DNA of 64,000 bases, taken from assembly GCA_918026815.1 (NCBI GenBank), contig CAKJVC010000139.1:434001-498000 (forward strand), written 5' to 3'. Origin of the DNA: Chalara sp. BL73. Lineage: Eukaryota > Ascomycota > Leotiomycetes > Helotiales. Position 1 is the first letter of the stretch; each line of letters starts with the position of its first letter. Below the pieces are notes generated by a model, which saw only the letters and a list, made by a program, of their open reading frames with translations, did not search any database and had not been told where the DNA came from. This document shows positions 1 through 11,089 of this stretch, in pieces. The translations under genes and the position numbers were made by a program.

Positions 1-388
1 CGTCACCTGCTCTGCCAATTCGCGCGTAGGTACTAATATGACGGCGGTTGTAATTTGGGTAGAAGAGTTCTGAGACAATTAGCCAAGCTCACAAGATATA
101 ACGTAAAAGTCGAACCTGTTTCCGCTTCAGGATTGAATTCAAGACGGGCAGAAGGTAAGCAAGCGTCTTTCCGGACCCAGTTTTGGCCCTGGCAAGGACA
201 TCACGTCCTTCTAACGCTAGAGGAATCGCTTGGAGCTGGATTGGAGTTGGACTGTTGATATTCTGCTTGGAAATCCCTTGTAAAAGTCGTGGATCAAGGC
301 CAAGGTCTGCGAATGTAGGTGCTAACTTTGTTTGCTCCAGCTCCTCGGCCGGAGCAGGCACATCATTGAGATCCAGTTTGCGTTTCAT
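1..388 (-). CDS. DBP9: DEAD-box RNA helicase DBP9, N-terminal part
   Basis: ATP-dependent RNA helicase of the DBP9 type, a nucleolar protein needed for 60S ribosomal subunit assembly (family knowledge). The start is the ATG at 388 ([11 protein letters not shown]), not the upstream in-frame extension. Exon 1 is 116-388, a 46-bp intron lies at 70-115, and exon 2 runs off the window from 69 to 1. Visible helicase motifs are the Q-motif region ([14 protein letters not shown]), Walker A ([10 protein letters not shown]) and, after the intron, motif Ia ([11 protein letters not shown]). The rest, including DEAD and the C-terminal RecA lobe, is outside the window. This is the only housekeeping RNA gene seen here and marks the conserved end of the window. 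The DBP9 assignment rests on the acidic MKRKLD start and spacing to the Q motif. Confidence 0.85.
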
Positions 389-2422
389 CCTTATTAGATT
401 GCGTTGGTGTCGATGGAATGGTTGGGCTGGCCAAAGATTTTTTTTCCTCTGAGAGGAGCGCATTTTCCTTATCGCGCTTAACCTTAATTTTTATCAGTAA
501 ATTCACTTATCAAAACCGGATTATTGCCGCGCGCTTAATTTACCACATTGGAGCTTGTGGTGCTGGCTTCATCTCCTAGAAGATTAACTTTCCCCAATCT
601 CACCTTTAGAACGGTACTTCCTCAAAATAATCGTAAGGATACTCGGTTCCGATAGCTGGGGCTTGAACGATCATTCAAACTAGGCTGCTACACATGACAA
701 TACCAGATCGCGGAGAGGATTGGGCGGCTTTTGCATCGAGCAAGAGATCTCAATGAGGATGGCAGCCTCTGGCAATGGATAAAATCTGCAGAGGAAAGAA
801 TCATCGATTCTATCCTACAAATTATAGCTCCCCATTCTGGAGAAGCGTGAGGAAGAGGCACGATTGGTAAGCATACATGATATCCGAAAACTTTAATCGC
901 TGACTGTAGCAGTATTTCGTCCATTCTGGATCTTTCGAATTCGATCCAAGTAGTCAGAGATCATAGATGGAAGTATGCCATATATGTTTACGATAGATAT
1001 TCGGGCATGGGTGAATAGAAGACAAATATATCTCGGACAACAGCAAGAGGTCTGTAGACGCGATCCTTGTACGGAGCCCGCTTTCGGTTATCTATCTATG
1101 ATGTTCAATGAATAAGTGGTCGGCTTTTTCATATTACTGTTTGCGAAGTCTTGCGACTAGTGGAATTCCGGCGTTTACAGTGACTTGGACAAGCAAGGAC
1201 TCACACTCGAGAAGCTGCCCCATTCTCACGGTATTAGCTCTGTAGTTTTATCAACCTACCTTCAATGGTGAAAAGACCATGTTGTGTTACTCCTTGATCT
1301 TTGCTCTTGTTCCTGCTAGAGCCCTGACACAAGAGCTGCATATCACTACTTCGAAGCTATTGGACCACTGGTCACAACAACCGATTTTTTATCAGAATCC
1401 ATGTCCAATAGCACGAGTCGGCCAGATATATTTCCACGTTGTGCATAATTAGCAAATACTTGACACGTATTGCGATATCTCCAGAGAAATTGAGATTACA
1501 AGGGTTACTACCATAGGGCTGTCAGTCTCTAACGAAAATGGATACAATGAAGTCACCAGGCACATACTATTCGTCCAGTGACACTGAGGTGCCAGGACCC
1601 CATGAACCCTTGGCCTATTCTCCATCTAAGTACACATCCCCAAACTAAGGACATAACCCCAAAGCTTTTGTGCATACATGACAGAATGAATTGCAAGGGT
1701 TTGAGCGTGTCGCCAGCTCAAAGTAGCAATTCCCAATTTCTTCCCAAACCATTCCATGCGCAATCGTCAGGTGTTCACAAGGGATCTCCATCATCCGTCT
1801 GAAGTCTCCGGCATCGAATGTCTCTTGTAAATTAAGTTCTGTGCGGCTCGTTTCAACCCCCAGTCGTCGATCCTCGGAATAGGTGATATTGGTCACGTGA
1901 TTCCTACCGAATGGGTTCGGTCGTTCATGGATTCTTTATGCGACGCAACCTTGGGAACGCGAGTACTGCCTCAGATCTCCAGATGTCGATCCGAATGAGT
2001 GGTCTTGCCGTTGGATCGCTATAGATCAGATGAAAACGCTACGTCAACATGGGGTACCATTAATGACAAGGGAGGCATTGCATCAATTGACAGTCCCGTA
2101 CCCAGTTCGGTGTACCATGCAGGCGCCGGAATTGATGTCTATGCAGTTTGGATATACTTTATTTGATCTTCCCTTTCCCCTTCTCTTTGCTATCCCACTA
2201 CTAGGCATACCATATCTTCGAGGATGTTATAAAACCGCCAGCGGTCTCTAGCAACCTTCAGCTATTTATACAGTCGTTACCTCTACACACGTTTTTCGCA
2301 ACAGAGAGTCTCGTTGTTTCATTTTAGTTAGACCAATTTTCATAATATCTTGTACAATATATCCATGGTCAGTAAAAATAGAGAACATATGTCTACGAAA
2401 GACTTCTAGTAGCAGGCACTGG
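389..2422. other. gene-poor intergenic stretch
   Basis: About 2 kb without a convincing gene. It includes the helicase promoter just right of 388. A minus-strand frame at 1645-1896 (83 codons) is open but shows no family I recognise and no intron-supported extension. An E-box-like CACGTGA lies near 1894-1901. Confidence 0.4.
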
Positions 2423-3373
2423 ATGTTACTCCCAAAAAGACAGGAAACTGGAGGAGGGACTTCTGGAGTCTTGGAGCCGCCGCCTGTCGTGATTTCCGCT
2501 ACGTTTGTCCTGCCGCCGGGACCAACAATTTCTGTGTCTATCACATCCTTCATTACAGTATCGACAGTAACCACAAACATCCTATCAGTCACATCACAGC
2601 AAACAATCTATACCACTGCCTCTGAATTGGTTACAACCACCCTGCCAGTTACAGTTTTGCCTACAGCTTCTTTGGCTGCCCAGAATGCGAAGCTACAGCA
2701 AACTTCATCCCTCACGAGAACGGGTATAATTATTTCTGGTGTATTGGGTGGCTTTGTTGTAGCTTTTATCCTTGTGTTCATTCTGTTTCTATTATTTTTA
2801 AATCGTCGCCGTCGCGGAAGGGCTCATGGATCTGCACCATCTACAAACTTCTCCACAGGGGTGCAGCAGCCACAACCTCAACCGCCTGGGACCTATTTAT
2901 CAAGTGGGCCACGCCCACCACACGGCCGGCCTGAGGGACTTTCCTCGCATCCTCCGGACATTAATCGGAATTCATTTTCAAGACCGTTCAGTGCGCCCAA
3001 CCCAAGGTTCTCCTCCACGCCTTATCAGGGTGTCTTGCTGCCATCTATCAACGTGCAACCAAATACACCTTCTGTGACCGGACGAAACCACAATGATAGA
3101 ATATCGCCTGTCTTGCAGCCAAATCCAACTGGCATGCCGATGTACCATGAAGCACTTCAGGAGGAAGCTGCCGAGGAACGTACAAGGATAACTGCTGCAA
3201 ACGCAAGTCGATTGGGCTTACCCGTCATTGAAAGAATACCGCAACGAGGAAGCGTAAGCACTGTCGGAAGTGAAGGGGAGAGCAGACGAGATGGTGACGA
3301 ACATGGCGAGGGAAGTGGCAATCCTATTCAGCATTCGACGAGGGCCAGCTCAGGAGTATTTCCGGAGTCATGA
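2423..3373 (+). CDS. single-pass membrane protein, Ser/Thr-rich ectodomain
   Basis: A 316-residue protein of unknown function. Residues 1-95 are rich in Ser, Thr, Val and Pro, as in O-mannosylated fungal wall-sensor ectodomains. Residues about 101-126 form one hydrophobic helix followed at once by a basic stop-transfer cluster (NRRRRGRAH). The remaining 190 residues are a Pro/Ser/Gln-rich cytoplasmic tail with low-complexity stretches and an acidic, Arg-containing end. This is the layout of MID2/WSC-like sensors, but no WSC cysteine domain is visible. There is no classical signal peptide after the chosen ATG; a KR dibasic near residue 5 suggests an upstream exon may be missing (a possible acceptor AG lies just before the ATG), but I found no good first exon. 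Membrane topology is well supported; function is not. Confidence 0.65.
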   Translation: MLLPKRQETGGGTSGVLEPPPVVISATFVLPPGPTISVSITSFITVSTVTTNILSVTSQQTIYTTASELVTTTLPVTVLPTASLAAQNAKLQQTSSLTRTGIIISGVLGGFVVAFILVFILFLLFLNRRRRGRAHGSAPSTNFSTGVQQPQPQPPGTYLSSGPRPPHGRPEGLSSHPPDINRNSFSRPFSAPNPRFSSTPYQGVLLPSINVQPNTPSVTGRNHNDRISPVLQPNPTGMPMYHEALQEEAAEERTRITAANASRLGLPVIERIPQRGSVSTVGSEGESRRDGDEHGEGSGNPIQHSTRASSGVFPES

Positions 3374-5699
3374 CGGTGGCTCTACGGGTGGTAGGAAAGG
3401 CGATTTGACTTTCATCGCCCGTGTTAAACTTTGAGCAGGGATGCGGTGGATGTGGTTGAGTTTAATGGCTTTAGTAGTGGAGAATTCTGGGACGAAATTA
3501 TTCCTGATGGCTAGATTAAAGTAAGTTACTTTGCGGCATTTCATAATCAAAACGATAGTTAAACCCTTAGAGTTTATCCCAAATTTCACTAACGTCTACA
3601 CAAGAAGTGATTTGCATATTTTTCATCATCTGTAAAGATGTCATTAGTGATATATGCCAATGTTTACAATCTTTTGAAAGAAACAGGTCGCTGATTGTCT
3701 CATTTTCGTCATGGTTCATATCCATTGCCTCATGTTTGAACTGTGGAGGAGTATGTGCGCTGCAGCTTTGTTCAAGAATAGATCCAAACTTCTCTGCAGA
3801 GTCAGTGTGCTGCGGAAGGTAAGCGAGACTGGCATTTGACCGTCACGACGTTAAGATAGTGCAGCTCCTTTTGGAGCATTAGCAATGGATAGTGAGGGCT
3901 TATATTAAGTAAAAATCTTCACTTGGGATAGGAGAAATATAGCATTCAATCTATACGTGTAATTATGTTGTAATGAGTTTTAAACTGGCGTAGTCTACTA
4001 AAGGTGCAGCTCAATCCTCTATTTCAAAAGCATGATTCACATGAGAAGTGTGTTATACAGAGGGAAATAACATTGGCGCCCTAAGAAAGGAGAATATAAG
4101 AGCCTGTCAGCCCCAACAAGGTTAAGTTGTTGCACAGATACGATTGGTTTCGCTACACAGACTGGCCCAAGTAAATGATAAGCACTACCCCGTTCAGGCC
4201 CTTCCTCTCTCATGACTACCACCATTATCGCCAGAATATGATTCCCACAAGTTGGATCGAATTTACTGCTTACTAGAACGGCAATACTTAATGTGCTATG
4301 ATTGACGCAACAACTACACTTGTTCATGAAGCCGCAATTTCGAAAACGGTCATTGTCCTCGGCAAACAGGATATATGCCGTGTTGAGGGGCGTCCCTATA
4401 CATCGCATCCCGAAGTCCTTTCTATCACCTCAAGTGAGATACTCACAATCTGGTGACTTTCTCTTGAATGCTTAGGACTTTCATAATCAGAAGTTAATTA
4501 GTTGAACACAGGATGTAAATACTTAGTTTCATGGCATAGAGTACATGACAGGCGCCAGGATGTCACGTGCTAAGGAGCACTGAGGGGCACTGAGGTGGGC
4601 TCGGTAAAGGCACTGAGATTTGGCATGCATGGGCACGTAGGGAGTCGTCGGGGGTTCGGAGGGTATAAGTAGGGGACTCGGGACGTAGTAGAGAAGGTAG
4701 AGATTAGTCTTCGTATCAATTGCAGTTGGCTTGTGCCACACTACTCCAGCACCTTACAGTACGATATATACGTAATATCTAATGTGCGTTGCTAGTTATG
4801 GTTCAAAAACGGTTGTCACCACTCTCCTGAATATCCTTCCCGTCTAACACCGTCTTGATTATCCAGCCCAGAAATACTGCCTTTTTTGAGTAGGGGATGC
4901 CTCACCGGTGGCATCCTGTGATGCTGCTCGTTTCCTACTAGTACTCTGTGCATCTTCAACAGCCTTGCTTTTTGTGGCGTCGGCCATTTAGTTATTAAAC
5001 GGCGAGTATATTTTGTTAGATTCTTGTTTTAGCGCTAGCGATTTTACTATAGGTTGAGCTCTGTAATCATTAATATCTCTATGCTCTGTTTTTTTCTTGG
5101 CTTTTGTCCACTCTTTATGCTCTTTCTCCTTCCGATTGTGCCCTGCCAGCCCTGCATCAAATTCCCTCTCTTCATTTGCACCTTCCTCGCTTCCATGCTT
5201 CTGCCAGGCCTCTAATTCTCACTATATTTTGTTCTTGTATCTTGCAGCTGGTGCCGCTTTTGATCTTTTGACGCTCAATAACCTTGCGCGGTTTCTGTGG
5301 ATGTGATGTGTGAAACGGCAAAAAGCACATGCTTCTTGCCGAATTATTATTGCGCCTTATATATCGTTCAACATGATGTCTTCGAAAGGCGCTTCAAGTC
5401 GTCTGTCTCTATTCCTTTGCTGATTACCCTCATGAGTTTGCTGCTCGTATGACTTTGATGAGCTTGACTGAGGACTTTTCGAAGAAGAAGAAGAAAACTC
5501 ATCTGAATCAGCAGGGATTGAAGCCTTTGACGGATAGGTAGTTGCTGGAATTCCTGTGACTCTAAAAATGTTACTTTAGGAAGTTTAACCCATGCATTGG
5601 GAAATTCTCTACACAAGTTATTATTTGGCATATTTGCTCGCTCACTCGATGATTCAAGTTCACTTATGAGCAAACCCTGGTCCATCATTTCAGAGGCAG
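3374..5699. other. gene-poor stretch with LTR-like island
   Basis: No supported gene in about 2.3 kb. The only structured part is a GC-richer island near 4561-4756, listed separately. The remainder is AT-rich with short open frames only. Confidence 0.35.
4561..4756 (+). repeat. possible solo LTR (weak)
   Basis: A GC-richer island begins TGTCACGTGC and ends CACCTTACA, so it has TG...CA termini. It contains several GCACTGAG repeats and a TATA-like GGGTATAAGTAGG near 4661, a promoter layout typical of fungal LTRs. I see no target-site duplication on its flanks and no partner copy here, so a solo LTR is only one reading; an orphan promoter is another. Confidence 0.25.
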
Positions 5700-6502
5700 G
5701 ATCGTCAAATTGCTTGATGATAATAGCGACTGAAACTGGCCAAAAGAATCTTTATCAGAGTATATATCAGAGTCGCCGACAGAGTTTTCATCAGGGTACT
5801 CATCAGAATCACCGGCATCCCAGTCGTATTTGACCATTTGCTTGGATAAATTTAATGGCTCTTCTAACCAAATATGCTCCAGGTTATGAAACATAGAGAA
5901 CAACTGTTCAGCAAAATATTGAGCACCTTCAAACAGAACTTGAAATGCCAAGAAACAAAGTCTGTCCAAGTATCTGATGGTTCTTCACAAACTCGATCAC
6001 AGAAGTCGATCCAGGCCATACACCCTGAGATGTGTTGTATATCACGCTCGACATCAATGTAAACTTTAGGGATTCCTGAAGCCTGGGAATGCTGTATATT
6101 ATTCTGTATGTGACTCTTGTTAGTGACTGTAAAGCAAATAAAAAACTGGTGTTGATATAGTGCACGAACGCCTGGTTTCAAAGATATCCTTTGTCTAAAA
6201 TACCGAAAGGCTGAAAGTGCAGGGCTGCCTTACTTGTGCATTAAAGATTAGGGTATATCGTAACATCGATCCATCTCAGATAGAAACTCTAGGTTATTCT
6301 CAGCTAGCCATGGGAAATATACATGTGGAATATGGGGTTCGTTAATGAATTGACCTCTATTGTTCTGAGGAATAGACACAAATCGCGGTATTAGCAACTC
6401 TTGATAAATCAATAATTGTATTTCTGGAATACTAAGCCCTGGGAGCCATTTTAAGGTCTGCAGCGCTTCTATCTCGAAGAAATGTGGATTGTGCATAACC
6501 AT
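5700..6502 (-). pseudogene. 2EXR-like domain protein, broken
   Basis: Reading leftwards from the ATG at 6502, the first segment (to about 6250) has LSIPEIQLLIYQELLIPRF, which resembles the start of the fungal 2EXR domain (L-P-E-R-x-x-I-W ... P-R-V). A second segment (about 6181 to 5950) has KVYIDVERDIQHI, like the xDTLYI part of the same family. The third segment (about 5950 to 5700) continues in another frame with FHNLEHIWLEEPL and an acidic Asp/Ser-rich tail. Two changes of frame are needed; the first could be an intron, but I see no good splice pair for the second near 5950. The molecular role of 2EXR proteins is unknown. Assignment is tentative. Confidence 0.35.
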
Positions 6503-6910
6503 GTTGATGAAGTGCTGTATCGACTGTTATATATGAGGGATAAAAGGTTCGTAGCCGGAAAAGGCCGCATTCTCTTTGGAATCACTTTGTGAGTTCTTGA
6601 TCTTCTCTATTGTTAAACAAAACAAACTGGTGATATAGGAACGAAAGCATTGATGACGTAACAAAGATACTTAACATGATATTTGTGAGCAATAGGCCTG
6701 GATTCTTAATTTTCACTGCTCACACGGTGGCGATATCTACCCTTAATGATCAAAGATACTTTCTCCTAGTACTGGATCTACAAATAAGAAGGAGATACAT
6801 TAAGGCTGGAAGTTATACAAGTTCAATAGAGTTTCATTGGACTTCAATGAACATAGAGTACCTGCTACTCAAAACACCTCCTTACTCCCGACGCTTTGTC
6901 AATGTCCAAA

Positions 6911-7981
6911 TCAGCAAGCCGAGTTTGTTTGAGTCAAAAGGCCGAGCTTCCATGGTAGGCTATTATAGCTGCCGCTTGCGTTCGGGTCCAATCCCTGGTA
7001 GAGGTATCGTAGGTTGCATGGACTAATAGTTAACGTCTGGTCAACGTTTGTACGTACAACTTCGCCATGGCTGATGCTTTTCGTCCAAACACTTCCGGTA
7101 AAAACAACATTGTTAGATCGGGCGAAAGGATTGGACTCGGTGTTTGCAAGACTGGTCCAAGACCCAGAAAGGCTTGTTGAAGTCCACGACCGGAAATACC
7201 TTGCACCATCACTACCAATTGCCTCAACTAACAGAAAAAACTTTCCATCTCCAGTGTTATACACGTTTGCAGCCTCAAATAACGCGTATTTATTTGAATC
7301 AGACAATGCAATAACAGGCTCATTCATGCCATTAGGGAAGTTGCTTATCGAAGTCTGCGAACGGTAGAGATGTCCGTTGTCATCTGAGGAGAAGAGATGA
7401 CAATTGGAAGAGTCACAGATCACCCACATATCAACCCAGTATCCATTGCCAATATTCTGAGTAATAATACTCGGAGTGCTGCTGTAAAAGGTCTTTGGGG
7501 CGCTCCAACCAGAGGGATTACTAATATCCTTATTGGTAGAATATGCCGCATTACCGTTTTGGTAGACTAGATACCAGAGACCTTGCGGAGCAAAATAGAA
7601 GACTTGTGGAGCTGCACGGTAGCCGGTACCGATAGGAGTCTGGTCCAGGTAGTAGAATGTTGCTGAGTTGGCCTGATTAAAGTCCGTAAAGCTGAGGTAT
7701 ACCATATTATAGCCTGCCTCGACAGCTGTGCTCGCGAACACGTGGTATTTGCCATTGTAATAAACTATTGAAGGGTCCTTGATTCCAGCAATATTGCGAC
7801 TATCACTCTTTGGGCCAATGAGGGGGCCACTTGAGCTCCATTTAAAGGTGGTAGGAAGACTAGGTGCTCTACCAAATAGCAACTTGTCGCTTGAGATATC
7901 TAAATTGCTGGCCTGTGGTGCAGGTAATGCGCTGGCCACAGCACAGCTAAGGCTAAAAAGAGCAATGAGGGAATACCTCAT
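6911..7981 (-). CDS. GH62 alpha-L-arabinofuranosidase, secreted
   Basis: A 356-residue secreted glycoside hydrolase of family GH62, which removes arabinofuranosyl side groups from arabinoxylan in the plant cell wall outside the cell. Residues 1-18 are a signal peptide ending ASA, followed by a short pro-stretch. The catalytic domain fills the rest. Conserved family motifs are present: GIKDPSIVYYNGKYHVFAS with the general base Asp69, the WVDMWVICD acidic segment near residues 182-190, and LFEAANVY with the general acid Glu236. There is no CBM1 cellulose-binding module. The gene has no introns and starts at the ATG at 7981, 24 bp from the hydrophobic core of the signal. It stands alone, with AT-rich non-coding DNA upstream. 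All key residues are intact, so it should be active. Confidence 0.93.
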   Translation of the reverse strand: MRYSLIALFSLSCAVASALPAPQASNLDISSDKLLFGRAPSLPTTFKWSSSGPLIGPKSDSRNIAGIKDPSIVYYNGKYHVFASTAVEAGYNMVYLSFTDFNQANSATFYYLDQTPIGTGYRAAPQVFYFAPQGLWYLVYQNGNAAYSTNKDISNPSGWSAPKTFYSSTPSIITQNIGNGYWVDMWVICDSSNCHLFSSDDNGHLYRSQTSISNFPNGMNEPVIALSDSNKYALFEAANVYNTGDGKFFLLVEAIGSDGARYFRSWTSTSLSGSWTSLANTESNPFARSNNVVFTGSVWTKSISHGEVVRTNVDQTLTISPCNLRYLYQGLDPNASGSYNSLPWKLGLLTQTNSAC

Positions 7982-8006
7982 AGTGAATGTGATGAAAAGA
8001 TCCTAA

Positions 8007-10839
8007 GTTTTCGTGTTCTCTTTTATATTCTTAAATGGCATACCGGATGACAGGCATTTATTCCGACGCCTGAAATTAGAGTGTTTCACTACTCAGGTTG
8101 GAATGAAGGGAATGTCATTAACTTGTTATGGATAAATGTAACCATCACCGGGAGGCTAATGTCCTTCAATAAATGCTCCAATGGGTTCTTTTGGTCAAAG
8201 AACGCTATTCGGATGAATGATGCATTAGTAGATGTCTAAATCTTAGGGCCTGGAACCGGAAAAGGTCATAGCACCCAGGATACAAGCGCACGAATGAAAA
8301 TTGAGGTTGGCGGCTCTTTAGTTAGATTAAGATAAAAATTTACCTACAACAATATAGATATGTTACACCTTAGGACAACATGAATCCTGTTTCGAGTGAT
8401 GGCTTCTGAATCTGTTTACTAGCGTACTATAACTATTTCACTAACCCCCCCCCCTTTCCCCCTTTGCAAAGACGAGCTCGTCCGTTAATTATACAAGAAA
8501 TAGATATTGATTTCCCTTGCACTTAATAAGGTAACTTTGAGATTCTTTAGAGAGCATCATTGAACTTGAATTTTAATCCATGAAGGTACTTTGTAAAAAC
8601 TATGCTGTGACATAAGCAACTTCACATAAAATACTATGCCACTTTATAGTCCAACCGAGAATGGAAGACAACCATAGTATTAGCCCATTGCTTAAATTTA
8701 GACTTGTCTACGTCAAGATTTGAAAATTTAATGTATCAATTAAAAGCGGAAATAGAAGAGTGGCGTTCTTTCATTTCTGGATAATGACTGGGGGTACGCA
8801 AGACCTTCCAACCACGTGAGGTATTGTAGATCCTATTACAATACGAATAACTTTGACTAGGCTCAGGCTGACAAAAATCTTTGGGACTTACGATTTTAAC
8901 CTGTTGCAAAATTCATGGAGCCGAACGGCAGAGACGTATGGGCTGTTTTGATCCACCAATCGAGGCACCGTAGATTTGTCACTCTCTCAGTAGCTTAGTG
9001 ATATCCCCACACACCTGTAGTGATAGTGTGAGGTATAAGGATAAGGAGAATTTTGTTTTTAAGAAAAAAACAGGTGATATAGCAATTAATTATAAGCTAT
9101 TAAATTATCAAATAAAGTCTAGAGGATCGCGAAAGTCACATGCTTCTACGTCAGAAAGATACCAAAAAACAGGCAACTGTTACTCGTAATAAAGTAGTAA
9201 AGATATTTAGCAATCTCTAACTCTAACCTTAGTAAGGCTTAGTAAATAACAAGTGTTTGTATCTGCACCCCAGCGTCACATAGGCTACCTCCCTTTGACT
9301 AAGCCTGGTATATTCTTGCCACTAACAGTGTCTCTGGTGTCTATAATGTATCAGGGGTAAGGAAATCGGCCTTCTTGCAGATTTCCTGTCCAGGTCTCAG
9401 CGAAGCGAGAGTACGCTGCACCTAATGTCGCTGCAGTAACGGCTTGCGATAAAGGGCATTGTGGACACCCATTTGTACAATCGACGATGGCTCTAGTGTT
9501 GATCTTCTTGTTGTCGCGTTGTAAATGTTGGGCAATGGTAAATGCCTTACGGTTGCCGTATCTGCACCAAGTGCTATCCAAAGCCTTTCTTTTGATATCT
9601 TCCTGATATGGAAAAGCACTTTCCCATGAACGAGCACTGATTAGCTTCGAATAAGTGTTGGCAATCTATGGATGGGAATGAACAGGCTGAATAATGCCTT
9701 GTTATGTCTGGCTTGCTAATTACAAGTGTTCGATGCGATGTCGACTTCTTAAGCTGTTTGACCCGGAAATTGTGTTGACTGCTTTGGGTAGTTGCAGAAT
9801 CTCCACTACCATGGAGAGCTTGCCGAAGGCTAGCACTCGCAGTCTCTATATCATCATGTTCATTGTGTCTTCTGGCTACGTAGGCTTCACAACATCCTCG
9901 TGCTGCCCATACGGTTCGCTCAAAGTTTAAGGGGTCTGGGAATTCCTCGCCCCCTATTGTGCTTGAGGTGTCCTTTAAATAGGTGGCGTTGGTAGATATT
10001 TTAAGGGGCTCTTTGGAGCGTGTTAGGATGCAAAGCTACGTAGAATTGAGAGATTAGGGGATGTTTCGGTGTGGCTCATATGCCATCGTTGCACAAGACC
10101 CGCTCGATGAAGGATACCATAGCAAGCAAAATTATCTGTTCCATACAACCTATAATCGATTGACAACAGGTAAGCGAGAACGCCACGATGAAAAGACTTC
10201 TAGTCGTCCTACCCAGGCTCTTCGTCAAAGCTACAGCAGCAAAGACCGTAGTGGCAAGAAGCAGTATACCTGAGCACAGATTCGCACTTCGGTCGAATAT
10301 TGCATGGCTAAGATGGAAGGGAAGATCGAGGGAAACATTCCCCAGGATATTAGAGATTAAGGAGTCGACGACATTTCTCAGCATGAGATGAGAAGTTATG
10401 GAGGGTGGATACTACGAGTCACTGATTAGCACCTTGTGTGTTTCTAATGCGTGATCTAAGTTACCCTGGAATTCGACCTGTCCGAGAAGTTATATTTATC
10501 ACTCTAATTACCGGTCTACAACAATGGGATCATGGGCTGTGCTATAACCATCCGAACGATCTATTGGAAGATGACTTGAAGAGGCATGTTCTATTGGTAG
10601 TTGAATCAAGGCATTCGCCTCCAGTCTCGCTGAAGATGAGTTCTGGTGGTCCTATGGTGGCTGTTTAATATACCTCGTTATTGGGAGTAGATACCTTACA
10701 GGAGATTCTCAGATCAGTAGTGATTCACTAATAGGCTCCCGCCTCGAGGCTACTTACGACCACCTTGATGGGTATGATATATTTTTCCATTTCTAAGTGA
10801 TAGTCCGTGGTTTAGTGACCTAGTCCGGAAGAAGTTGGC
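8007..10839. other. AT-rich, gene-poor stretch
   Basis: Upstream DNA of the GH62 gene, then AT-rich sequence with a poly-C tract near 8446-8463. A minus-strand region at about 9350-9930 stays open in patches but matches nothing I know. No supported gene. Confidence 0.35.
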
Positions 10840-11085
10840 ATGGCTAATGTTGCAGATCGTGGTCTGGGCTTGAACGATGCAATATGTGGTACAAGCCATT
10901 TCGTTGATGCAATGCAGAAAGCTGTTGCTGGCGCATCCTGCTTTAAAGACGCAATTACAACTTACAGCGAGGAAATCGTAGCAGAGGTGCTGATGAGATA
11001 CTGGTATCAAAGCAGCATGCTCTCATGATGCTTCATTGGGATCAGCTGATGGAATCTTCGATAATAAAGGGATCGTTGAAGAATT
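10840..11085 (+). pseudogene. FAD-dependent monooxygenase, C-terminal remnant
   Basis: A short stretch reads DRGLGLNDAI, then AMQKAVAG, AITTYSEEI and, after a frame change, the residues that follow the dinucleotide-binding domain in fungal salicylate-hydroxylase-like flavoprotein monooxygenases (usual pattern GxGLNHAIxDA ... Y ... RG ... HDW). No intact N-terminal FAD-binding domain is visible upstream, so this is at best a decayed end of a gene. It could also be chance similarity; the motif is short. Confidence 0.3.
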
Positions 11086-11089
11086 AGAT

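Noticed and set aside
1645..1896. 83-codon minus-strand open frame
   Set aside because: No recognised domain, no neighbouring exon in frame, flanked by stops; not enough to call a gene.
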